22,030 bases of DNA from Elusimicrobiota bacterium. Lineage in GTDB: Bacteria; Elusimicrobiota; Elusimicrobia; UBA1565; UBA9628. The stretch is taken from positions 1 to 22,030 of the forward strand of contig JAGWMT010000021.1 of NCBI GenBank assembly GCA_028871595.1, in the 5' to 3' direction. Every line of letters begins with the position of its first letter. Positions within the stretch are counted from its first letter, which is position 1. The translations under genes and the position numbers were made by a program. The notes below the pieces were generated by a model. It was not told where the DNA came from. It worked only from the letters and a program-made list of their open reading frames with translations, and made no database searches. Below, piece by piece: positions 8,603 through 15,195 of this stretch.

Positions 8603-10066
8603 ATGAAGCAATGGTCCCTGCGCGCGCGCCTCACCGCCCTTCTGGCGACCACCTTGTGCGTCTACACGGGCGTCTCCACCGTCGCGTACCTCACCAGCAG
8701 CCGCCAGGAGGATCGCCTGGAGGCAGGCTTCGCCGACGAGCTTTCGTTCCTGGCCGAGCTTCCCGCCCAGCGCGGACTCCTTCATAAGATCGACCTCGAC
8801 TACGCGGACTATTTGATCACCCGCAAACCCGACTGGTTGGCGCGCCGGCGCTCCGCGATCGCGGACTTCCACGCCACTCACCGGCGCCTCGCCGCGCGGC
8901 TCAAGCATCCCGGAGAGGCCGAGGAATGGCGCGAGATCGGAGCCGATTTCGACGCGTACGTGGCGTCCCAGAACGAGTCCGTCCGTCGGGCGATCGCCGG
9001 CCAAATGAGCCGCGGCGAAGCGCTGGAAAAGGCCCTGTCGAAGGACGAGGTGGACTCTTTGGTCGAACGCATGGCGCGCGTGGGGCGCCTGGGCTTTGTG
9101 CGGATGGACAATCGGCGCCGCGCGGCGCGGTCCGCCGCGTTCGCCACGTTCGGCTTCATCCTTCTTTTCGGCATTTTCGGCGCCCTCTCCCTGTCCGCCG
9201 TCGTGGCGCGCATCCTGGTCAACCCCCTCCTGCGGATGCGGGCCCAGGCGGGGGCCTGGAAGCTGGGCGAGCCCTGGACCTTGCACGACGACCGCGACGC
9301 CCCGCGCGAGCTCTACGACCTGATCCAGACCATGCACGCCATGGCCGACAAGCTCAACGCCCAGTTCGAGAACGAGCGCGAGACGAACCGCCTCAAATCC
9401 CAGCTCGTCTCCGGCGTCAGCCACGAGTTCAACAACGCCCTCACGGTCATCCACACCGCGCACGTTCTGCTGATGGAGAACGACAAGTCCCCGGCCGACG
9501 CGCCCTGGCACGAGATGCTCGACGCCAACGTGAGCGCCCTCTCCGCGATGGCCACGAACCTCCTGAACCTGGGCCGCCTCGAATCCGGAAAGTTCAACCT
9601 GGAGACCCAGCGCGTGGACCTTCTTCCGCTGCTGAGCCGTTGCTTGGAACGGCTGGAGGTCATCGCCCGGCGCAAGAAACTCTCCGTGCGCCTGGATTGC
9701 CCCGCGGACCTGCCGGCGGTCATGGGAGATCCCGACGCGCTTCCGTTGGTGGTGGCGAACCTGCTGACCAACGCGTTCAAGTACACGCCGGAGAACGGCT
9801 CCGTGGTCCTGGGCGCGGCGCGCCGCCCGGACGGCCGCGTCGAGGTCTTCGTGCGCGACACCGGCATCGGCATCGCTTCGGAGGACCGCGTCAAGATCTT
9901 CACGGGCTACTACCGCACCGAGCAGGGCAAGCGCACCGCCAAGGGCTTCGGCGTGGGCCTGGCGCTCTCCCGCATGATCCTGGAGGCGCACGGAAGCGAA
10001 CTGGAACTCGAGAGCGAGCCCGGAAAAGGCTCCCGTTTCGCCTTCGCCCTGGCCGCCGCCGCCTAG
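8603..10066 (+). CDS. orphan membrane sensor histidine kinase
   Basis: The product is 487 residues. It has an N-terminal membrane segment (about residues 9-30), an extracytoplasmic helical sensor region (about 31-175) rich in charged residues, and a second membrane segment (about 177-205). A HAMP-like linker follows, then the kinase core. The phosphoacceptor is H274 in VSGVSHEFNNALTVIH; here the usual HELRTPL is HEFNNAL. Downstream are the N box (NLLTNAFKYTPENG), the G1 box (DTGIGIASED), an F-box-like region (KIFTGYYR) and the G2 box (GFGVGLALSRMI), so ATP binding should be intact. No response regulator lies in the window, so its partner and signal are unknown. The ATG at 8603 is preferred over an in-frame TTG at 8564 because the promoter-like TATGAT lies between them. 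It stands between addB and addA in the opposite orientation, and its TAG stop shares CTAG with the stop of addB. Confidence 0.9.
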   Translation: MKQWSLRARLTALLATTLCVYTGVSTVAYLTSSRQEDRLEAGFADELSFLAELPAQRGLLHKIDLDYADYLITRKPDWLARRRSAIADFHATHRRLAARLKHPGEAEEWREIGADFDAYVASQNESVRRAIAGQMSRGEALEKALSKDEVDSLVERMARVGRLGFVRMDNRRRAARSAAFATFGFILLFGIFGALSLSAVVARILVNPLLRMRAQAGAWKLGEPWTLHDDRDAPRELYDLIQTMHAMADKLNAQFENERETNRLKSQLVSGVSHEFNNALTVIHTAHVLLMENDKSPADAPWHEMLDANVSALSAMATNLLNLGRLESGKFNLETQRVDLLPLLSRCLERLEVIARRKKLSVRLDCPADLPAVMGDPDALPLVVANLLTNAFKYTPENGSVVLGAARRPDGRVEVFVRDTGIGIASEDRVKIFTGYYRTEQGKRTAKGFGVGLALSRMILEAHGSELELESEPGKGSRFAFALAAAA

Positions 10067-13000
10067 TCCTTCATCGCCGCGCGGGCGCGGGACGGACCGT
10101 GGGATTTTCGGCACAGCGTCGGGAAATCACACCACGAGCAGTGGCCCCGTTCTCCGTCCTCCGGGCGGATCGGAAACCGCCCCAGACCGACGGCCTCCAC
10201 CTTTCCGGCCAGCGCCCGTAGGAACGGTTCGCGCGCCTTCGCCCATTCCCCGGGCGTCAGCGTCATCTCCCGCTCCTCGTCCGCCTCCGCTTCAAGGAAC
10301 AGCAGCTCTCCGCCGGCGAATTCCCAGGCGCCGCCCAACGCCCCGGCGGCCAGCGCCGCGTAGAACGGGATCTGATGAGACTCGCCGTCCGCGGCCAGGC
10401 GCGCCAGGCCCTTGCGCCACCGTCCGCTCCGGCGCGTCTTGTAGTCGGCGACGCGGAAGCGGCCGCCGGCCTCATCGGCGTCCACGCGGTCCACGACGCC
10501 GCGCCACGGGACTCCCCCGGGAGCGCCGCCCTCCGGCTCTCCTTTTAGCTTCGCCTCGAACAGGCGCGGACGGAAGCCCCCGGAGCGCAGGCGCGCCAGG
10601 TCCCATTCCGCGAACGCGCGCAGGTGACCGCTCATCTCGCGCCGCGCCGCCTCCCAAAGCAACGGATACAACCCCAAGGCGCGCCAATCGTTCTCCGCGA
10701 AGGTCTCCGCCAGCACCGCATCCAGGTGCCCGAGCGGGTCCCCGCTCCCCGCCCAGGCGGCCTCGGGCAAGGTCCGGTAGAAGCGTTCGAGCGCCCCGTG
10801 ATAGATTTGGCCGCGGGCCGAGGCCGACAGCTCGCCCCGCTCGGTGCCCTCCTCCCGTTCGCCCAGCCCCAGCACGCGCGAGGCGAAGAATTTGAACGGG
10901 CATTGGGCGTATTCGTCGAGCGCCGTGGGAGAAAGGCCCGACTTGCGCCACGCGGCCATGGCCGCGGCGGGCGGAGGCACCAGCCCGTCGTACGGTCCCG
11001 GACCGCCGCGCGCGTTCAGCGCCGCGGCCAGACCGAAGCCTTCGGCCAACATCCCGCCCCGGTCCAGCGTCGGCGGAGGGTCGCCGCCCTCCAGGGCGCA
11101 CAACAGCACGGTCTCGTCCGGCGTGCGCCGCGAGGGCGGCACCGCCGTCAAACGCTCGGCGGGCGGGCGCGGGACGCGCCAGGAATCCCGTTCCCCCGGC
11201 GCCGGAAGTCCGGCGGCGCGGCACAGCTCGCGCAGGTAGGTGGACGGGACCTCGGCGCGGCCGCTCTCGTCGGATCGGGGGTAGATCAGGCTCAAGCGCT
11301 CGCGCGCCGAGGCGACGGTCAGATAGAAGAGAAGCCTCTCCTCCTCGTGTCCCGCGGCCTTGCGGCCGATCCAGTAGCCGCCGGGATGGCGCAGGGCCGC
11401 GCGCGCTCCCTCGCGAAGGATCGGGTCCTCCTGAATCCGGCGCGGGAACGACTTTTCCTTGAGGCCCAGGACGATTCCGGCGCGGAAGCGGTGCCCGCGC
11501 GCGTCCATGGCGTCCGTCGCGCGCACGCCGCCTCCGGCTCCTCCCGCCGCGCGCGTCGCGCGGGCCAGCTTCTCCTCGAACGCGTCGAGAAAATCCTCCC
11601 ACGACGCGGCGGTCCCCAGCCGGTCGAACGCCTCCAGCTCCGTCAACGCGTCGGCGACCGCGCGCCGGGCGTCGGCTTCCGCCGGCGAAGGCTCCTTCGG
11701 AAAGCCCAGATGCGCCGCCAGCAGGACGCGGGCCTGCGCGGCGCGGGCGCTCCACTTCTCCGGCGGGCCGCCCAGGCTGTCGCGCACGCCCGACAGGAAC
11801 TCCCACAGGGCGGCCACGTCGGCCGCCGGGACGGCGAAGCCGGTCAGACCCTCGCGGACGCGGTGCGGATACAGCTCCACGGGGCCGCGGGCCCGCGGCT
11901 CCAGCTTCCCGCGCCACTGCAGCCAGCCGGCGCGCACGCCCAGCGCCGAAATCAGCCGCCGCCACAGCGCGACGCGGCCCGGCTCGGCGGACTCGAAGTA
12001 CGGCGACGCGGCCAGGTCCTCCACGACCCGCGCCGGGAAATCACGCCGCCGCAGCGTCAGCAGATCCACGGCCGCTTTCGCCAGCGGATGACGCAGGATG
12101 GGCTCCCCGCCGGACACGTCGAGCGGCAGCCCCTCCGCGGCGAACGCCTCGGTCAACGCGGCGCGGTAAGGTTCCAGCTGGCGGGCGATCACGGCGATCT
12201 CGGCGCACGGGATCCCCTCCTCGACCAGCCGGTACGCCTCCTTCGCCGCCGCCCAGGCCTCGTCCCGCGCGCCCGACGCGGAAATGACCCGGATCCCGTC
12301 CGGGACGGCCTTCGCGGGCGGGGCCGCCGGGTCGAACAGGGCGTCCAGGGCCGGCCCCAGCGCGGTCCCGGCGCCGCCCGAGCGGGACAGGTCCTCCGGA
12401 GCGCGGGCCGCCAGCTTGACGTCGAAGAACGCGTCGGCGAAGCGGAAAGCGGGATGGCCTTTGCGGTAAGGGAAATAGAGCCGCGACGGCCGCGTGGACG
12501 TCACGGTCTCGAACGCGTCGGCCTGGAGCCCCGTCAGGTCGTAGAAGCCGTAGTAGAGGACCTCCCGGAATCCGGCCAGCCACCTGGACTCCGGCGCCAG
12601 GCGCGCCGCGGTCCGGACCAAAGCGGACGGCGGCAGGACGCCCAGCTTCGCCAGCTTTTTCTCGTACGCCGCCAGCAAAGACAGCAAGGCGATGAAGCGC
12701 GCGCGCTCGTCGGGGTCGCCCAGCAGTTCGTCGCCGAAGTTCTCCGCCAGCTGGGCGGGATCCACGCCGGCGTCCACCAGGTCGCGCAGGCTGGACCGGA
12801 CCGCCGCCGCCAAGGCCTTCGGCCGCAGCTCCTTGGCGATGCCCAAGGACGGCGCCTCGTCCAGAACCTGATCCACGACCGCATCGTGAAAAAGGGCGTC
12901 GGAAATGAGCGCGCCGTCGGGGAACCCGCCCTCTTCCACGATGGCCGCGGCCAGGGAATGAAAGGTGTGGAAGTGGACTCCCAGGAGCGGCAGGCCTTTT

Positions 13001-13164
13001 TCCGCCGCGAGCAGGCGTTCCAGCCTTTCCGCCATCGCGCGCGACGGTGCCACGATCAGCAGCGGCGCGCCGCCCGCCCCCGGCCGCAGTTCGGCCACGC
13101 GCGCGGCGAAGGCGTCCTCCAGCGCTTCGAAAGATCCGTGGAAAACCTTCAGCGTTCCGCTCAC
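10063..13164 (-). CDS. addB: AddB-like helicase-nuclease subunit with iron-sulfur nuclease domain
   Basis: The product is 1033 residues. The N-terminus resembles an AddB helicase-like fold but reads VAPSRAMAERL where a Walker A loop would be, so it is probably not an active ATPase at this site, as in some AddB/RecC-type subunits. The middle segment DAMDARGHRFRAGIVLGLKE with the following FPRR is typical of AddB-type proteins. The C-terminal nuclease shows GVVDRVD, D907-Y-K909, and QIPFY as the QxxxY motif. Cys755 (QCPFKFF), Cys1009, Cys1012 and Cys1018 (CSWCDFPTLC) form the split C...CxxCx5C pattern known in AddB to bind a 4Fe-4S cluster that staples the nuclease domain. The start is GTG, with TAAACT 6 nt upstream. 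With the addA-like protein it would resect broken DNA ends for recombination. The gene is convergent with the histidine kinase gene. Confidence 0.88.
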   Translation of the reverse strand: MSGTLKVFHGSFEALEDAFAARVAELRPGAGGAPLLIVAPSRAMAERLERLLAAEKGLPLLGVHFHTFHSLAAAIVEEGGFPDGALISDALFHDAVVDQVLDEAPSLGIAKELRPKALAAAVRSSLRDLVDAGVDPAQLAENFGDELLGDPDERARFIALLSLLAAYEKKLAKLGVLPPSALVRTAARLAPESRWLAGFREVLYYGFYDLTGLQADAFETVTSTRPSRLYFPYRKGHPAFRFADAFFDVKLAARAPEDLSRSGGAGTALGPALDALFDPAAPPAKAVPDGIRVISASGARDEAWAAAKEAYRLVEEGIPCAEIAVIARQLEPYRAALTEAFAAEGLPLDVSGGEPILRHPLAKAAVDLLTLRRRDFPARVVEDLAASPYFESAEPGRVALWRRLISALGVRAGWLQWRGKLEPRARGPVELYPHRVREGLTGFAVPAADVAALWEFLSGVRDSLGGPPEKWSARAAQARVLLAAHLGFPKEPSPAEADARRAVADALTELEAFDRLGTAASWEDFLDAFEEKLARATRAAGGAGGGVRATDAMDARGHRFRAGIVLGLKEKSFPRRIQEDPILREGARAALRHPGGYWIGRKAAGHEEERLLFYLTVASARERLSLIYPRSDESGRAEVPSTYLRELCRAAGLPAPGERDSWRVPRPPAERLTAVPPSRRTPDETVLLCALEGGDPPPTLDRGGMLAEGFGLAAALNARGGPGPYDGLVPPPAAAMAAWRKSGLSPTALDEYAQCPFKFFASRVLGLGEREEGTERGELSASARGQIYHGALERFYRTLPEAAWAGSGDPLGHLDAVLAETFAENDWRALGLYPLLWEAARREMSGHLRAFAEWDLARLRSGGFRPRLFEAKLKGEPEGGAPGGVPWRGVVDRVDADEAGGRFRVADYKTRRSGRWRKGLARLAADGESHQIPFYAALAAGALGGAWEFAGGELLFLEAEADEEREMTLTPGEWAKAREPFLRALAGKVEAVGLGRFPIRPEDGERGHCSWCDFPTLCRKSHGPSRARAAMKD

Positions 13165-13170
13165 GCCGAC

Positions 13171-13176
13171 AGTTTA
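13171..13176 (-). promoter_or_regulatory. -10 element giving a leaderless addB start
   Basis: The minus-strand TAAACT is followed by GTCGGC (6 nt) and the GTG start codon at 13164. The same hexamer and spacing precede the secreted HExxH gene. No -35 match is seen. Confidence 0.5.
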
Positions 13177-13213
13177 GATAAATTGACGGAGGAACGCCCG
13201 CCGCGCGCCCGCG

Positions 13214-13263
13214 CCGCCGCCTCCGAATTCATCTCTTTAAATGGATGAATTCCGACGCCGCGG
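13214..13263. repeat. imperfect inverted repeat between addB and hisS
   Basis: The core arms GAATTCATC (13225-13233) and GATGAATTC (13244-13252) are perfect 9-bp complements around a 10-nt A/T-rich loop. Pairing continues outward with single mismatches to about 13214 and 13263. The low-GC core stands out from its surroundings. It lies between the divergent addB and hisS promoters and has no T-tract, so an operator or mRNA hairpin is more likely than a terminator. Confidence 0.5.
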
Positions 13264-13301
13264 GACGGATGCCTTCCTTCATGGTTCGCGCCGCAGTTTG
13301 A

Positions 13302-13307
13302 TAAACT
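13302..13307 (+). promoter_or_regulatory. -10 element close to the hisS start
   Basis: TAAACT is followed by 7 nt and then the ATG at 13315. It lies in GTTTGATAAAC, a small inverted repeat. An overlapping GATAAA at 13300-13305 would be 9 nt from the ATG. Either way the leader would be absent or only a few bases. Confidence 0.45.
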
Positions 13308-13314
13308 CTCCGCC

Positions 13315-14616
13315 ATGTCCATCCCCACCGCGCCGCCGTCGGGCTTCCGCGACTTCCTCCCCGAACAGGTGGCCCTGCGCCACGACGCGATCGCGACCAT
13401 CCAGAAGATCTACCGCTCCTTCGGCTTCCAGCCGGTCGCGACCTCCGCGGTGGAGGACCTGTCGGTCCTGGTCGGGCAGGGCGGCAACGAGAATGAGAAG
13501 CTGATCTTCAAGATCCTGAAGCGCGGCGAGGCGCTGGAGCGCGCGCACGCGGAAAAAACGGACTTGGCCGACCTGGGCCTGCGCTTCGACCTGACCTTGC
13601 CGCTGGCGCGCTACTACACGAAGCACGGTTCGCTCCTGCCCCACCCGTTCAAGGCCTTCCACATGGGGCCGGTCTGGCGGGCGGAGCGCGCGCAGAAGGG
13701 CCGCTACCGCGAGTTCACGCAGTGCGACGCGGACATCATCGGCGCCGACTCCTGGGGCGGCGAGGTGGAGGTCATCACCGCGATCCTCACGGTGTTCCAG
13801 GCCTTCGGCCTGACGGGCGTGAAGGTCCACCTCAACGACCGGTCTCTCGTCACGACGCTTCTGGAAGTCATCGGCGTCGAGGAATCGAAGCGGGGGCAAG
13901 TCTGCATCGAGATCGACAAGCTGGATAAAATCGGACTCGACGGCGTTCGGACGGAGCTCACGGCCGCGGTCGGAAGCGCCCTCGCGTCTCAAATCGAAGC
14001 GGCCTTCCTCGCTCCGGATGCGAATTTCATCAAAAAGCACGCGGGATCATGCCTTTCCAATCTCGAAAAAATATCGGATGCGGTGAAGGTCGTGTTCCCG
14101 CAGGTCGAAATCCTCATGGATCGAACTTTGATGCGCGGCATGGGTTATTACACGGGGCCCGTGTTCGAGTTCCGCCACGCGTCCCTGTCCGGCTCGTTGG
14201 GCGGCGGCGGCCGCTACGACCGCCTGACGGAGAAGTTCGGCGGCCAGCCCATTCCCGCCTGCGGCGGCTCCATCGGTTTCGAGCGCCTGATGCTGATCCT
14301 GGAGGAGATGGGGCGCCACGCGTCCGCGGCCACGCCCGACGCGGTGGTCACGGTGTTCTCCGACGAGCTCCGCCCCCGGTCCATCGCCGTCGCCGCCGCG
14401 CTGCGCGCGAAGGGCCTGTCCGCGGACGTGTTCCCCGGCGGCGGCAAGCTCAAGCACCAGTTCAAGTACGCGGACCAAAAAAAAGCCGCGTACGCCCTGG
14501 TCATCGGCCCCGACGAGGCCGCGCGCGGCGTCGTCCAGGTCAAGTCCCTGGCCACGGGCGACGAGCAGGCCCTGACTTTGGACGAAGCCTGCGCGCGCAT
14601 CGCCGCCCGCGCCTAG
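13315..14616 (+). CDS. hisS: histidine-tRNA ligase (HisRS)
   Basis: The 433-residue class II synthetase charges tRNA-His in the cytoplasm. Near the N-terminus is PSGFRDFLPEQ, the family's opening motif. LRFDLTLPLARYYTKHG comes next, then the motif 2 region VWRAERAQKGRYREFTQCD (about residues 120-138). The histidine-binding motif RGMGYYTG is at 274-281, followed by a glycine-rich loop (GGGGRYDRLTEKFGG) and motif 3 in GGSIGFERLML. The C-terminus is a standard anticodon-binding domain with GGKLKHQFKYADQKKAAY. The usual bacterial RGLDYYTG is RGMGYYTG here, a variant I associate with actinobacterial HisRS; aspartate is replaced by Gly277. Length is normal. It starts a two-gene unit with a Gre-like factor 4 bp downstream. 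Confidence 0.95.
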   Translation: MSIPTAPPSGFRDFLPEQVALRHDAIATIQKIYRSFGFQPVATSAVEDLSVLVGQGGNENEKLIFKILKRGEALERAHAEKTDLADLGLRFDLTLPLARYYTKHGSLLPHPFKAFHMGPVWRAERAQKGRYREFTQCDADIIGADSWGGEVEVITAILTVFQAFGLTGVKVHLNDRSLVTTLLEVIGVEESKRGQVCIEIDKLDKIGLDGVRTELTAAVGSALASQIEAAFLAPDANFIKKHAGSCLSNLEKISDAVKVVFPQVEILMDRTLMRGMGYYTGPVFEFRHASLSGSLGGGGRYDRLTEKFGGQPIPACGGSIGFERLMLILEEMGRHASAATPDAVVTVFSDELRPRSIAVAAALRAKGLSADVFPGGGKLKHQFKYADQKKAAYALVIGPDEAARGVVQVKSLATGDEQALTLDEACARIAARA

Positions 14617-14620
14617 GCCC

Positions 14621-15103
14621 GTGAGCCGCGCCTTCGTCAAGGAGGACGGTCCGGAGCCGGACGAGAACCCGCCCGAGAAGCCGGTCTCGCCGTTTCCCAA
14701 TTACGTGACGCCGCGCGGCGCGCGCCTGTTGGAGGCCGCCGAGGAGACCATCCTCTCGCATCTTTTGAGCTTCGCCGGTGCGCAGACCGACCTCGCGCGG
14801 AGAAAACGGAAACGAGAACTCGAACGCGATCTGCGCTACGTCCGCGCGCGTCTGGAGACCGCCATTCCCGTCCCGCCGGCGCCCAAGGACGACATTCGGT
14901 TCGGCGCGCGCGTCGCCTTGCGGCGCGACGACGGAACCGAAAAAACATTGCACATCGTCGGCGAGGACGAGGCGGAGGCGGGCGGCGACTTCGTGCCGTG
15001 GTCCGGTCCGTTCGTCCAAGCCCTGTTCGGGCTCAAGACCGGTCAGGCTTTGGACTGGAACGGCGAGCGCTGGACCGTCGTTTCGGTCGGGTATCCCGCC
15101 TAG
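14621..15103 (+). CDS. GreA/GreB-family transcription factor lacking the acidic tip
   Basis: The product is 160 residues. The opening MSRAFVKED and then PNYVTPRGARLL match the start of GreB-type elongation factors. A helical hairpin (about residues 35-80) and a C-terminal domain follow, the latter including DDIRFGARVALRRDDGTEK and FGLKTGQALDW, which is the RNA-polymerase-binding fold. In active GreB the hairpin tip carries the acidic GDRSEN-type motif that positions the second metal in the polymerase active site. Here the matching stretch (about residues 50-60) reads SFAGAQTDLAR, so those acidic residues appear to be missing. It probably binds polymerase through the secondary channel without stimulating transcript cleavage; this is inference from hand alignment. 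The GTG start follows hisS by 4 bp, so it is probably translated from the hisS mRNA. Confidence 0.75.
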   Translation: MSRAFVKEDGPEPDENPPEKPVSPFPNYVTPRGARLLEAAEETILSHLLSFAGAQTDLARRKRKRELERDLRYVRARLETAIPVPPAPKDDIRFGARVALRRDDGTEKTLHIVGEDEAEAGGDFVPWSGPFVQALFGLKTGQALDWNGERWTVVSVGYPA

Positions 15104-15126
15104 TTATCCACGCAATTCACACGTCG

Positions 15127-15144
15127 ACTGTCCCCGAAGACAGT
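15127..15144. other. small hairpin between convergent genes
   Basis: ACTGTC and GACAGT form a perfect 6-bp stem around the loop CCCGAA in the 92-bp gap between the Gre-like gene and the XdhC-MocA gene. It has no T-tract on either strand, so it is at best a weak bidirectional terminator. Nothing else is recognisable in this gap. Confidence 0.3.
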
Positions 15145-15195
15145 TCAACTGCCGGCGGGTTACCACCACTTGCGACGAATCCCCCACGTCTTCCT

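Noticed and set aside
5694..13248. Very long open frames on the plus strand at 5694-8606 (970 codons) and 10624-13248 (874 codons)
   Set aside because: They lie antisense to addA and addB, have Arg/Gly/Gln-rich low-complexity translations without motifs, and are expected in DNA this rich in G+C. The opposite strand carries complete helicase and nuclease motifs.
13915..14140. Slightly lower G+C stretch within hisS, suggesting recombination
   Set aside because: The protein sequence stays continuous with HisRS motifs on both sides. The composition change is mild and could be chance; I could not quantify it.
15104..15112. TTATCCACG, resembling a DnaA box
   Set aside because: A single copy with one mismatch, no cluster, no AT-rich unwinding region and no dnaA or dnaN nearby, so it is not an origin.
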